Notes: generated by a model from the letters alone, not told the origin. A DNA stretch of 64,000 nucleotides from Profftia tarda (GCF_904848675.1 NZ_LR890047.1:744001-808000); one strand, 5' to 3'. Positions 31,816-42,451 are shown, counted from the first letter of the stretch. Numbers and translations are program-made.

Positions 31816-32724
31816 TTACAGATTTTTAGGGTCTATGGCATCACGTAGCCCATCACCAATAAAGTTAAAACAAAATAGAGTAACCACTAAAAAAGCGGAG
31901 GGATATATCAACAGCCATGGAGCAACTTCCATTGCTTTGGCTCCATCACTTAATAGTGCTCCCCAACTGCTCAGCGGTTCTTGAATACCCAAGCCAAGAA
32001 AGCTTAGAAAGGACTCGAATAGAATCATACTCGGAACAAGGAGAGACGCATAAACGACTACTACCCCTAGCACATTAGGTATTATATGACGACTGACTAT
32101 TGTAATAGTCGATAATCCTCCTACAAAAGCAGCTTCGATAAATTCTTTACGTTTTAAACTCAATGTTTGACCACGAACGATACGTGCCATATCTAACCAG
32201 GAAACCATACCAATAGCAATAAATATTAAGAGCACATTCTGTCCTAAAAAGGTCACCATAAGAATCACAAAGAACATGAAGGGAAATGAATTTAGTATCT
32301 CAAGAATACGCATCATTACAGAATCTGTTTTACCGCCAATATAACCTGCTACTGCACCATATAAAGTACCTACTACAATAGAAACCAAGGCTGCAGCAAT
32401 ACCCACAATCAGAGAGATACGACCACCAATCCCAATACGTACTAATAGATCTCGCCCAGAAGAATCAGTGCCAAAATAATGACCAGAGGTCATATTAGGT
32501 GCCTCTGATATCATTTCCCAATCAGTATCATCATAGGAAAACTGAGAGATCATGGGCGCTATAGATACAAAAAGCGCAATCAATATAAGTACAAATAGGC
32601 TAGATAGCGCTGCTCGATTGTTTACGAAACGACGGCGTGCATCTTTCCATAAGCTACGCCCCTCTAATTCTAAATCTCTAGTAAAATTTTCTGCTAACTT
32701 AATGTATTCTTTATTCTGTAACAA
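31816..32724 (-). CDS. oppC: oligopeptide ABC transporter permease OppC
   Basis: Inner-membrane permease of the peptide importer, 302 residues as in E. coli. It has one N-terminal helix (SSLFVLILIALFVSI), a periplasmic segment with YFGTDSSGRDLL, and then five helices; the EAA coupling loop is EAAFVGGLSTITIVSRH. The start that aligns with E. coli is a TTG, with AAGGGA five bases upstream. It lies 14 bases after oppB. Confidence 0.96.
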   Translation of the reverse strand: MLQNKEYIKLAENFTRDLELEGRSLWKDARRRFVNNRAALSSLFVLILIALFVSIAPMISQFSYDDTDWEMISEAPNMTSGHYFGTDSSGRDLLVRIGIGGRISLIVGIAAALVSIVVGTLYGAVAGYIGGKTDSVMMRILEILNSFPFMFFVILMVTFLGQNVLLIFIAIGMVSWLDMARIVRGQTLSLKRKEFIEAAFVGGLSTITIVSRHIIPNVLGVVVVYASLLVPSMILFESFLSFLGLGIQEPLSSWGALLSDGAKAMEVAPWLLIYPSAFLVVTLFCFNFIGDGLRDAIDPKNL

Positions 32725-32738
32725 GGGTATTCCCTTAA

Positions 32739-33659
32739 TCAGTATCGTATTTTAGGATCACAAAGAACATAAAGCATATCAATAATTGCATTAAATAATA
32801 TAGTGAGTACGCCCATTAACATTGTTAAGCTCAGTACCAAGGAGTAATCACGATTGAGAGCACCGTTAACAAATAGCTGACCAATTCCAGGTAAACCATA
32901 AATGGTTTCAATCACCATAGACCCAGTGATAATACTAACAAAGGTAGGGCCTAAAAAAGATATAACAGGCAATAATGCAGGCTTTAAAGCATGACTGAAA
33001 ATAATACGTAATGTAGGTAACCCTTTGGAACGTGCAGTGCGTATAAAATTTGAATGCAACACTTCAATCATAGAACCGCGAGTAATACGAGCAATCCCAG
33101 CAATATAGGATAAGAAGAGAGATACTACGGGAAGAATAATAAATTTAAGAGCCCCGTTATTCCATCCACCTCCGGGTAACCATTTTAACTGAATAGAAAA
33201 AAGTAATACTAGTAAGGGCGCTAGAATAAAACTAGGTATTACAACACCAATCATTGCAAAACCCATTACTAAGTAATCCCATGTACTATTCTGCTTTAAC
33301 GCAGCTAATACTCCTGCTATAACACCAAATATCACTGCTAACATAAATGCCGTAAATCCTAATTTAGCAGATACTGGGAAAGAAGCACTCACTAAATCAT
33401 TCACTGAATAATCTTTGTATTTGAATGAAGGGCCAAAATCACCATGACATAATTGCACGAGATATTGTGTGTATTGTTTCCATATTGGATCATGTAAATG
33501 ATATTTTGCCTCAATATTTGCAAGTACTTCCGGTGGTAATGTTCGTTCACCACTAAAAGGACTACCAGGTGCTAATCGCATCATAAAAAAAGATATTGTT
33601 ATAAGAATAAAAAGTGTCGGTATGGTTTCAACTAAACGACTAAAGATAAATTTTAACAT
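32739..33659 (-). CDS. oppB: oligopeptide ABC transporter permease OppB
   Basis: Inner-membrane permease pairing with OppC, 306 residues as in E. coli. It has an N-terminal helix (LIFSRLVETIPTLFILITISFF), the conserved RLAPGSPF, and the EAA loop ARSKGLPTLRIIFSHALKPA. It is the first gene of the remaining opp operon. In enterics oppA, the periplasmic binding protein gene, precedes it; here 970 bases without a gene are found instead. Confidence 0.96.
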   Translation of the reverse strand: MLKFIFSRLVETIPTLFILITISFFMMRLAPGSPFSGERTLPPEVLANIEAKYHLHDPIWKQYTQYLVQLCHGDFGPSFKYKDYSVNDLVSASFPVSAKLGFTAFMLAVIFGVIAGVLAALKQNSTWDYLVMGFAMIGVVIPSFILAPLLVLLFSIQLKWLPGGGWNNGALKFIILPVVSLFLSYIAGIARITRGSMIEVLHSNFIRTARSKGLPTLRIIFSHALKPALLPVISFLGPTFVSIITGSMVIETIYGLPGIGQLFVNGALNRDYSLVLSLTMLMGVLTILFNAIIDMLYVLCDPKIRY

Positions 33660-34629
33660 TATTATTATACAACTTCATTTCACTACAGTGTTTAGGATAT
33701 TCTCAGCTGATCTTCTTGCTATGCGAGTTATTTTTTGAGTCATTTATAGCATTATTTTATGATTTAATTTTTTATATCAATCTAAAGATTAAAAATCAGC
33801 GGTAATACGTTTAATTGTAACAAATAGGACTACAAGTTTCACGACTCATAGTGAATAAAAGCTCTGGGATAGATATGAAAATATATGCGTTATAAATTCT
33901 GTTGTAGCTATTATAGCTAGTAAATGATTTGGATATGCCTGTTCATTGTATACTATTCGTACTTGTATAGAAGATCAAGAAAATCACACAAGATTGTTGG
34001 ATCTTATTTGGTCTATGGAAATATACTAGATGCCGCAAATATGTTGTTGCAGATATAAAACCAGAATTAATCTTATCCTATATTAGTAAGAAATAGATTC
34101 TCTTAGTATATATAATATATTGTATCTCTCTTTTTATAGATATAATACAAAATCAGCAGAAATATACATTTATAAATAAGATGTATATGCTATTATTTAT
34201 TTTACCATCATATGATTTGATCAATAATTATTTATGAATATGTCTTCATAGACCTAACCTTTATCAGGTTCTAGTAAATAAAATCATCGTACTTATATAT
34301 TTCTAGTTTATAAACGTATTCCATTTAAGTATGCTATAAACTCAATTTTTTTACTAATCCCGATTTCCATACAAATAAGATGATACATATCGATGCTTAA
34401 TTAGGAATTATAGTAAACTATTATCCACTAACTTGTTACTTTGTATTAATTTTATTAAAAAAATAAAACCATATTACTCTGTTGACTAGAGTAATAGTAT
34501 AAGTAATTTATGCTTTATAATGAGCTAAATTTATATATGCTTCTAACATCTTAACTTATCATGAAAAATAGTAAACTAAATAAAACGTGCTTAGCATTTA
34601 GATATTTGACTAAAAGTAATATAGCAAAA
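33660..34629. other. non-coding region upstream of oppB; expected oppA absent
   Basis: No OppA-like frame or fragment can be read on either strand, though this is where oppA lies in enterics. Towards the thyA side is a terminator-like hairpin, listed separately. The oppB promoter should be in this region. Confidence 0.6.
34455..34496 (-). terminator. probable thyA terminator
   Basis: On the minus strand a perfect 9-bp stem (TATTACTCT/AGAGTAATA, 34472-34496, loop of 7) is followed by a T-rich run (GGTTTTATTTTTTT). It lies about 135 bases after the thyA stop. Confidence 0.55.
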
Positions 34630-35424
34630 TTAAATAGCTACAGATCCTTTTATTTCTGGATGAGGATGGTAACTTTTAATCTCAAAATCTTCAAAACGAT
34701 AGTTAAAAATAGATTCTGGTTTACGTGTAATTAATAATTTAGGTAAACAACGAGGTTTACGGCTTAACTGAAGTTTTGTTTGTGCTATATGATTTGTATA
34801 TATGTGGGTATCACCGCCGGTCCAAATAAAATCACCAACTTTAACATCTAGCTGCTGTGATATCATATGTAATAAAAGAGCGTAAGAAGCAATATTGAAG
34901 GGTAATCCTAGAAATACATCGCAAGAACGCTGATACAGATGGCAAGATAGCTTACCATCAGCCAGATAGAATTGGAATAATGTGTGACAAGGAACAAGAG
35001 ACATTTTATCTAATTGACCCACGTTCCACGCAGAAACAATGATGCGACGTGAATCTGGATTATATTTTAGCTGTTCCATAACCAAGCTAATTTGATCAAT
35101 CTGGCAGTTATGGGAAGTGTCCCAGGCGCGCCACTGTTTACCATAAATAGGTCCGAGATCACCATTATGATCGGCCCATGCATTCCAGATGTTTACATTA
35201 TGTTTACGCAAATAAGAAATATTAGTATCTCCGCTCAAAAACCATAATAATTCATGAATGATAGAAGAGAAATGACAACGCTTAGTAGTTACTAAGGGAA
35301 AACCTTCTTGCAGATGGAAGCGCATCTGATAACCAAAAATAGAGAGAGTCCCAGTTTTTGTCCGATCAGTTTTTTTTGTCCCTTCAGTTAGGACTATTTT
35401 CATTAAATCAAGATACTGTTTCAT
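34630..35424 (-). CDS. thyA: thymidylate synthase
   Basis: Makes dTMP from dUMP with methylene-tetrahydrofolate. Its 264 residues equal E. coli ThyA. The catalytic cysteine is C146 in SLVPCHTLFQF; the dUMP phosphate arginine block QRSCDVFLGLPFNIASYA and the C-terminal HPEIKGSVAI are present. It follows lgt by 77 bases, the conserved lgt-thyA pair of enterics. Confidence 0.98.
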   Translation of the reverse strand: MKQYLDLMKIVLTEGTKKTDRTKTGTLSIFGYQMRFHLQEGFPLVTTKRCHFSSIIHELLWFLSGDTNISYLRKHNVNIWNAWADHNGDLGPIYGKQWRAWDTSHNCQIDQISLVMEQLKYNPDSRRIIVSAWNVGQLDKMSLVPCHTLFQFYLADGKLSCHLYQRSCDVFLGLPFNIASYALLLHMISQQLDVKVGDFIWTGGDTHIYTNHIAQTKLQLSRKPRCLPKLLITRKPESIFNYRFEDFEIKSYHPHPEIKGSVAI

Positions 35425-35501
35425 CGCACCTCAAGAGGTTAATAATTCTACAGTGGAAATATAGTTTTTCTCTTATGCAATTTTATAGTTTATTGAATAT
35501 T

Positions 35502-36362
35502 TTAAGATCTTCTAAATCTATAAGCCCATATTATCACGACAATACCAGCAATAATCATTGGTATGCAGAGTATTTGTCCCATACTCATTGTGCCATTAAA
35601 CAGTCCGATCTGAGCATCTGGCTCACGGAATAACTCTACTATAGTACGTAAAGATCCGTAACCAATCAGAAAGAGGCCAGAAACAGAACCTACTACTGGA
35701 CGTCTCTTGCAAATAAATAAGTTTAATATTATAAACAGCAATACGCCTTCTAACAGCATTTCATAAAGCTGCGAAGGATGACGTGGTAATACACCATAAT
35801 GGTTTATGATTTCTTTCCACTTTAAGTTATTAGCAGCTAATATAATATCTTCGTTTCGTGATTTTGGAAATAACATTGCCCATTTAGTATCAGTGGTAAC
35901 GCGTCCCCATAACTCACCGTTAATAAAATTACCTAAACGTCCTAATCCTAAACCAAATGGTATCAACGGAGCAATGAAGTCAGAAACCTGAAAGAAATTA
36001 CGTTGTGTTTTACGCGCAAATACTAACATCACTAGAATCACTCCAATTAAACCGCCATGGAATGACATTCCTCCTTCCCATACCTTTAAAAGATAAAGTG
36101 GATCTTCAAGGAATAGGTGAAAATTATAAAAAATAACATAGCCTACACGACCACCTAGAAAAACCCCGAGGAATCCTGCGTATAAGATTTTTTCAACTTC
36201 ATGTGTATTCCAACCGCTTTCAGGTTTTTCAGCACGTCGCAAAGCCAACTTAAGAGCGAAAATAAATCCCAATAAATACATCACTCCATACCAATGTAAA
36301 GAGATCGGTCCTAAGGAAAAAATAACTGGGTTAAAATCAGGAAAATATAGATAGCTAGTCAT
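35502..36362 (-). CDS. lgt: prolipoprotein diacylglyceryl transferase
   Basis: Inner-membrane enzyme that adds the diacylglyceryl group to the lipobox cysteine of prolipoproteins, the first step of lipoprotein maturation. From the ATG at 36362 (MTSYLYFPDF) it has 286 residues (E. coli 291). The signature GLGRLGNFINGELWGR, the HGG loop (MSFHGGLIG) and the PRHPSQLYE motif are intact, with seven hydrophobic helices. A GTG four codons upstream is possible but lacks homology. Its substrates in this window include LpoB and LptE. Confidence 0.97.
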   Translation of the reverse strand: MTSYLYFPDFNPVIFSLGPISLHWYGVMYLLGFIFALKLALRRAEKPESGWNTHEVEKILYAGFLGVFLGGRVGYVIFYNFHLFLEDPLYLLKVWEGGMSFHGGLIGVILVMLVFARKTQRNFFQVSDFIAPLIPFGLGLGRLGNFINGELWGRVTTDTKWAMLFPKSRNEDIILAANNLKWKEIINHYGVLPRHPSQLYEMLLEGVLLFIILNLFICKRRPVVGSVSGLFLIGYGSLRTIVELFREPDAQIGLFNGTMSMGQILCIPMIIAGIVVIIWAYRFRRS

Positions 36363-36828
36363 GTAGAACCACACTATTAAAAAACTGGTATATCCTATAA
36401 CACATCATATTATTAAATAATGTTTTTATAATTTGATTAAAAAAATTATTTTTATATTTTATATAGATAGCTCATTCCTAAATTGGGCTATTTTCTGAAA
36501 TAACAATATATTTGCTGCTGTTTAAACGTCATGTTATATATACATGAAATCAAAATAACTCAGATAAAATTATTAATCATAATTAAACATTATATGAGCA
36601 TTTGTTTCAAGAAGTACATATATTTTGCAATCTATTAAGAGTAATTTGCATTAAAAGAAAAATATGTTAATCAGAATTTAATAAAAAATAATAGTATTTG
36701 CTGTAGAAGCATTAGTCGATAACTTTAATCTTTAACTTATTAAAATGTAACATATTGCTAAAAACATTCTTAGGTTAAATAGTCAATAATATAAGAATTT
36801 AATGATATTTATACTTAGTAATAATTTA
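36363..36828. other. non-coding spacer between lgt and cysC
   Basis: 466 AT-rich bases with no gene. ptsP and rppH, which precede lgt in E. coli, are not visible. Confidence 0.55.
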
Positions 36829-37461
36829 TTAAGATTTGATAATATCTTTATGCCGTAGCAATTCTAAGATTTTTGCGACTAAATCTATTAATAATTCTTG
36901 ACCATTTAAATGAATTTCAGGCTCTTCTGGCATTTCATAAATTGAGCTTATTCCAGTAAAGTATTTAATTTCACCTAAACGAGCTTTTTTGTATATCCCT
37001 TTGGGATCTCGTTGTTCACATACTGCCAAAGGTGTATCTACAAACACTTCAATAAAACGTCCTTCTGGTATAATGTGACGCACAAGTTGCCTTTCATGAC
37101 GGTAAGGAGAAATTAACGCAGTCAGAACTAAAAGTCCAGCATCTTGCATTATTTTAACCATTTGGCTTATGCGGCGAATATTTTTAATACGATCTGCATC
37201 ACTAAACCCCAAATCACATGATATTCCGTGTCTTATATTATCTCCATCGATTAAATACGTACTGACACCGATGCGGTATAGCTCCTGCTCTAAAGCTCCA
37301 GCTATTGATGACTTTCCTGAGCCGGAAAGTCCCGTAAACCAAATAACTGCTCCTTTGTGACCATGCAATTTCTCACGATCACTGCACCCTATTGAATGAG
37401 AATGCCAAGCAATATTGTTATTAGCAAAATCAATTTTTGTAGTTTTTTGAAAAATATCCAT
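36829..37461 (-). CDS. cysC: adenylylsulfate kinase
   Basis: Phosphorylates adenylyl sulfate (APS) to PAPS in assimilatory sulfate reduction. It has 210 residues (E. coli 201, with a slightly longer N terminus). Walker A is GLSGSGKSS, the IDGDNIRHG block binds APS, and the phospho-acceptor serine region LISPYRHERQ is kept; FVDTPLAVCEQRDPKGLYKKA-type sequence follows. It is the last gene of cysDNC, 28 bases after cysN. Confidence 0.97.
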   Translation of the reverse strand: MDIFQKTTKIDFANNNIAWHSHSIGCSDREKLHGHKGAVIWFTGLSGSGKSSIAGALEQELYRIGVSTYLIDGDNIRHGISCDLGFSDADRIKNIRRISQMVKIMQDAGLLVLTALISPYRHERQLVRHIIPEGRFIEVFVDTPLAVCEQRDPKGIYKKARLGEIKYFTGISSIYEMPEEPEIHLNGQELLIDLVAKILELLRHKDIIKS

Positions 37462-37489
37462 AGCAGTTATTCAATAGTCCTTCTTAAAA

Positions 37490-38929
37490 TTATTTACCAT
37501 CTAATAAATCATGAACACCCCAGTGCGGGAAATTACGACGTACCAAAGCATTGAGTTCAATTTCAAGAGTGCTATAATAAATAACTTCTTTCTCCTGTTG
37601 ATTATGTGCCTCTCGGATTAACCCAGCTCCAACTGTTGCATTAGTTAAGCGATCTATAAAGATTAAACTACCTGTATCGTGATTGTGAAGATAGCTATCA
37701 AGCGCTATCGGCTCATCAAAAATTATCTCAACTGAGCCAATGCCGTTAATATTAAGTGAATCGGTTTTATACTGTGTTAAATTATTAATATCAATTTGAT
37801 AGTTGATTGTTTTAATATAAACCCTAGTTTTTTTAGCACATATTTTAATATCAAAACTTTGCCCTTTATATAATGGCTGTTCTGACATCCATACTACATC
37901 TACCTGAGCGCATCGTGAAACAGGAATAGATGAATCCAGGGAAACTATAATATCGCCACGGCTGATATCGATTTCGTTCTCTAAAACTAAGGTTATTGCC
38001 TCTCCGGGAATAACCTTAAGCAAATCTCCGTCCAAAGTCACAATACGAGCAACGCGCGAAGACAAGCCAGAAGGCAATACTTTCACATCCTGCCCAACTC
38101 TAAGAACACCAGATGATAACGTGCCTGCATATCCACGAAAATCTAGATTAGGACGATTCACATATTGCACAGGAAAGCGCAGTGACTGCTTGTTGAAGTT
38201 CTGCACAATATCTACAGTTTCTAGAATGTCCAATAAAGTAGGACCGTCATACCAGTCCATCAATTTACTGCGTGATGCAATATTATCTCCATCAAGAGCC
38301 GAAAGAGGCACAAAGTTGATATTTAAATCCAGCGATAACTTTTTAGCAAAAATCAGATAATACTGCTTTATTTGCTCAAATACATCTTGTTGATAATCAC
38401 ACAAATCCATTTTATTAACGGCTACTACTAAATAACGAATTCCAAGTAGTGTTGCAATAAAGGTATGACGACGAGTTTGCTCTAGAACCCCTTTGCGCGC
38501 ATCTATGAGCACAATAGCTAAGTCACAGTTGGAAGCCCCTGTGGCCATATTACGGGTATATTGTTCATGACCAGGGGTGTCAGCTATAATAAATTTACGT
38601 TTTTCAGTAGAAAAATAACGATATGCTACGTCAATGGTAATACCCTGTTCACGTTCAGCTTGTAAGCCATCTACTAGTAAAGCAAGATCTAATTTTTCAC
38701 TCTGGGTGCCAATAGATTTACTATCATGATGCAATCTTATAAGATGATCTTCATAAATTTGTCGTGTATCATACAATAAACGGCCAATTAAAGTACTTTT
38801 TCCATCATCTACGCTACCGCAGGTTAGGAAACGCAATAAACTTTTATTTTGCTGCAATTTTAGATAAGCTTCTACGCCGCCCTGGGCAGCAATCTGATTA
38901 GCAATTAAATTATTGATAACCCGGATCAT
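37490..38929 (-). CDS. cysN: sulfate adenylyltransferase subunit 1 (GTPase)
   Basis: GTPase subunit that powers ATP sulfurylase, activating sulfate to APS. It has 479 residues (E. coli 475). G1 is GSVDDGKSTL, switch II DTPGHEQYTRNMA and G4 NKMDLCD; the EF-Tu-like barrels follow, with QYVNRPNLDFRGYAGT. It starts 22 bases after cysD. All motifs are intact, so the energy-coupled form of the enzyme is retained. Confidence 0.98.
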   Translation of the reverse strand: MIRVINNLIANQIAAQGGVEAYLKLQQNKSLLRFLTCGSVDDGKSTLIGRLLYDTRQIYEDHLIRLHHDSKSIGTQSEKLDLALLVDGLQAEREQGITIDVAYRYFSTEKRKFIIADTPGHEQYTRNMATGASNCDLAIVLIDARKGVLEQTRRHTFIATLLGIRYLVVAVNKMDLCDYQQDVFEQIKQYYLIFAKKLSLDLNINFVPLSALDGDNIASRSKLMDWYDGPTLLDILETVDIVQNFNKQSLRFPVQYVNRPNLDFRGYAGTLSSGVLRVGQDVKVLPSGLSSRVARIVTLDGDLLKVIPGEAITLVLENEIDISRGDIIVSLDSSIPVSRCAQVDVVWMSEQPLYKGQSFDIKICAKKTRVYIKTINYQIDINNLTQYKTDSLNINGIGSVEIIFDEPIALDSYLHNHDTGSLIFIDRLTNATVGAGLIREAHNQQEKEVIYYSTLEIELNALVRRNFPHWGVHDLLDGK

Positions 38930-38951
38930 AATGTAGCTCCTCTGCCAATCT

Positions 38952-39860
38952 TTAAAAGTAACCGTGGCGTTTTTTAAACTCCATAGACCCAGACTGGTCG
39001 ATATCGATCATCCTACCCTCACGCTCGCTAGTTGTTGAAGTCAACATTTCCTCAATAATTTCTGGTAGTGTTTGTGCCCAGGATTCTACTGCACCGGTAA
39101 GAGGCCAGCAACCTAAGGTACGAAAACGAACCATTCGTTCTTTAACTACTTCACCAGGCTGAAGATCGATGCGATCATCATCTACCATTATCATCATCCC
39201 ATCACGCTCAATAATAGGACGTTTTTTAGCAAGATAGAGAGGCACAATATCTATGTTTTCTAGATATATATATTGCCAAATATCAAGTTCAGTCCAGTTT
39301 GACAGCGGGAATACACGAATGCTTTCCCCTTTATTTATTTGTCCGTTATAGTTATGCCACAGCTCCGCTCGCTGATTTTTAGGATCCCAACGATGTTGAC
39401 AGTCACGAAATGAGTATATACGCTCTTTAGCGCGAGATTTCTCTTCATCACGGCGCGCTCCCCCAAATGCTGCATCAAAACCGTATTGGTTTAATACTTG
39501 TTTTAGTCCTTCAGTTTTCATGATATCCGTATACTTAGCACTTCCGTGAACAAATGGGTTCATGCCCATGCGTACTCCTTCAGGATTATTATATACTAGA
39601 AGATTATAATCATAAATTGTAGCTGTATGGTCACGAAATTTGTACATCTCTTTGAATTTCCATCCAGTATCAACATGCAATAAAGGGAAAGGTAATGTTC
39701 CAGGATAAAATGCCTTACGAGCTAAATGCAACATAACAGAAGAATCTTTACCAATGGAGTACAACATGACTGGTTTAGAAAACTCAGCAGCCACTTCGCG
39801 AATAATATAAATGCTTTCTGCTTCGAGATTTTGTAAATGCGTTAGTCTTTGCGTATTCAT
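38952..39860 (-). CDS. cysD: sulfate adenylyltransferase subunit 2
   Basis: Catalytic ATP sulfurylase subunit, PP-loop family, 302 residues as in E. coli. The PP-loop is YSIGKDSSVMLHLA; FGGARRDEEKSRAKER and VRFRTLGCWPLTGA are intact. It is the first gene of cysDNC. The presence of the operon implies that sulfate reduction to sulfide for cysteine is still supported; cysHIJ and cysK would have to lie elsewhere. No CysB site could be identified in the AT-rich upstream DNA. Confidence 0.98.
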   Translation of the reverse strand: MNTQRLTHLQNLEAESIYIIREVAAEFSKPVMLYSIGKDSSVMLHLARKAFYPGTLPFPLLHVDTGWKFKEMYKFRDHTATIYDYNLLVYNNPEGVRMGMNPFVHGSAKYTDIMKTEGLKQVLNQYGFDAAFGGARRDEEKSRAKERIYSFRDCQHRWDPKNQRAELWHNYNGQINKGESIRVFPLSNWTELDIWQYIYLENIDIVPLYLAKKRPIIERDGMMIMVDDDRIDLQPGEVVKERMVRFRTLGCWPLTGAVESWAQTLPEIIEEMLTSTTSEREGRMIDIDQSGSMEFKKRHGYF

Positions 39861-41572
39861 ATAAAATCCTTAAGCTAGAAATTCAACGGAAATACACACA
39901 TATACCTCGGCTTATTCTTTCAATACATGCATCCTTAGAGGATGTGGTCCCGCTCGATCAACTTCTATGGTACTGATTAATTTAGGTGGACTAAAGCAGA
40001 TATAACTTTAAATAATAATATAAATTTTATCATAACTCATTGAGTTAAACAAAATAAAATCAATTAAGGGTCTAAAGTGATAGACATAACTAATAACAAG
40101 CCTAAAGGCTATGCAATGTCTTTCTAAATCATGTTATAGAGCTATATAATATAGGGTTAATCATATCTTGTGTGGAGTTAAGCGCGGCATAATCTAAAAT
40201 ATAGATCTACTTAGAATATTAACTGCTCCAGCATAAACACGATACAACTTAAATAAATTACGATCATTCGATCATGGATGAGCTAAGAAGAGGATGCCAG
40301 AATTATAACTAATTACCTCTCATTAATCTAATTGATATAATTAATAATTTGAGTTTTAGTGTTGATTCAGCTCAGTATAATAATAAGAATATTTAACATG
40401 ATTTTTAGAATAAAAACACGCTAGTGTGTGACAAACGAGACACTCTAATACAAGATAATTTATAGAATTTAAAATAATGAAATTAAGACTATAATCTCTA
40501 GGTTGATAAAAATATAGTTGAATTTATTTCTGAGATAAAGTACAAATAAACAATAATATATAATGCATATTTCTTTAATATTTCATCAATTTATTAAGAA
40601 ACTAAGTAATCTTAATACGAAATTTTAAGAAATATTTCTTTTCATAAATCATGAGTAAAGCTGTATTACTCACAGTACTAGGAATCATCATAATAACTAT
40701 ATATGCAATACTTTTTGATAACCCTAACATCTTAATAACTTAAAATTTCTGAAAGATATCTATATTTTCTAAAAATAATTTTTAATTTTAGTAGACTGAG
40801 AGCGCGCATAATATAACAGTATTTTCAAGAAAACATATAACTTTTCTTAAATAAATATTATTAAGGTCTATGAACTATTTTCTAAATATTACTGCTCTCA
40901 GTGATCATTTAATGTGTGATAATATGTGTATAACTTATGGATTTTCTTGCTATCATTTACTACCTGAATCGTTCTTGCAAGATTTAGAAAGGTACGTATA
41001 GATCTTAGAGAATATTATGATTATATTGGATTCATTATGAGAAGATGTTTATTCAACTTATAATATTTCTATATTTTCTTATGTTGAAAGTTATTTTTAT
41101 GATTACATTATCTTGCTATTACATAAAAATAATATAGCCATTTTGTGTTATAGGTTATAAATTGATCAATTTAAATACATGCAGATCAGCAATATACTTT
41201 ACTTGTTGAGGATGAGATTCTTAAGTAATTATAACTCTTAAAAATTATTTCATCAGAATACTAATTCTAGTAGAATTGATAATTAATACTTAAAAAAGTA
41301 TAATATTTATTAAGCATATGAAGCCTTTACCTATATTAACTAGATTCTTACACTGTTGATGTTGTAATTATATAAAATATAATTAATAACTTAGATTTAA
41401 CTATAGCAAGATAAATCCATTGACTATTATCGCTCTTAATAAAAAGCTGGGGATCCAGCTCTTTATTAAGAGCGATAATAGTCAATGGAATAATAAAAGC
41501 ATATAATTTTTGAAAAAACTTAACAACTGGATTTATTTATTTTTAATAGTACTATATAAATTATATTATTTA
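39861..41572. other. 1.7-kb gene desert between cysD and manZ
   Basis: No gene recognised. The right end contains the long hairpin at 41416-41489. The promoter of cysDNC must lie near 39.9 kb. The remainder is AT-rich with dense stops. Confidence 0.6.
41416..41489. repeat. 74-base near-perfect hairpin downstream of manZ
   Basis: 28-bp perfect outer arms (41416-41443 and 41462-41489), one A/C mismatch, then a 6-bp GC-rich inner stem AGCTGG/CCAGCT with the loop GGAT. It lies 84 bases after the manZ stop on the minus strand, where TTTAT follows it. It may serve as terminator and 3'-end protector of manXYZ mRNA. Confidence 0.85.
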
Positions 41573-42436
41573 TTATAGGCTTAGTAGGCCGGCCCAAGAA
41601 CCAAAAATTCCTATCATGAAAAAACCTATAATAATCCACAGTGCATTGACTTGCTTACCCAATAGCCACATACAACCGAAAGTTAAAAATAACGGTATTA
41701 GACCAGGCATCAACTGATCTAAAATAGTCTGGATAGTTGTGACTGTAGTATGACCTACTTGATCAGTAATTCGGGAAACGACAAGCGGAATATTTACATG
41801 TGTCCACTTGTTAACCAAGGCTCCCATAACAAATAGACCCAAGATAGATGCTCCTTCTGTTAATTTAGGTAAGACGCCTCCACCCATATCACTGACAATA
41901 TCAAGACCTTTTTTGTAACCGTAAGATATACCATAATAACAAAACAGAAGACGCACCATATTGAACAATATAAAGAATAGTAATGGACCAAGCAAACTGC
42001 CAGTCATGGCAATACCTGCGCCTAAAGCAGCGAATACTGGGCGTAAAGTACCCCAAAATATTGGATCACCAACACCAGCTAATGGACCCATAAGACCAAC
42101 TTTAATTCCATTAATAGCGCCATCATCAATTGAAGCACCATTCGCCCTCTGTTCTTCCATTGCGGCAGTTACACCAAGAATAGGGGTCGCAACATATGGG
42201 TGTGTATTAAAAAACTCTAAGTGGCGTTTTATTGCCTGCTTACGCTCATCTGTGTTTTCTGGATATAGACGACGTATAACTGGTATCATAGAAAAACAGA
42301 AACCCAATCCTTGCATACGCTCGAAGTTCCATGAACCCTGCAATAGGTTAGATCGCAAAAATACCTTGCTTAGATCACCTGAGGTAAGTTTTTTTTCAGT
42401 TTTTTTATTTGCAAATAATACTGTTTTATCAACCAT
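41573..42436 (-). CDS. manZ: mannose PTS transporter subunit IID
   Basis: Membrane component IID of the mannose/glucose/glucosamine phosphotransferase system; with ManY it forms the channel. The ATG at 42436 (MVDKT) gives 287 residues (E. coli 283). SNLLQGSWNFERMQGLGF, GPLAGVGDPIFWGTLRPVFAALGAG and the C-terminal helix are strongly conserved. A GTG three codons upstream is in frame, but AAGGTG, which overlaps it, fits as ribosome site for the ATG. The gene starts just after manY. Confidence 0.97.
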   Translation of the reverse strand: MVDKTVLFANKKTEKKLTSGDLSKVFLRSNLLQGSWNFERMQGLGFCFSMIPVIRRLYPENTDERKQAIKRHLEFFNTHPYVATPILGVTAAMEEQRANGASIDDGAINGIKVGLMGPLAGVGDPIFWGTLRPVFAALGAGIAMTGSLLGPLLFFILFNMVRLLFCYYGISYGYKKGLDIVSDMGGGVLPKLTEGASILGLFVMGALVNKWTHVNIPLVVSRITDQVGHTTVTTIQTILDQLMPGLIPLFLTFGCMWLLGKQVNALWIIIGFFMIGIFGSWAGLLSL

Positions 42437-42451
42437 TTCTATCACCTTTAC

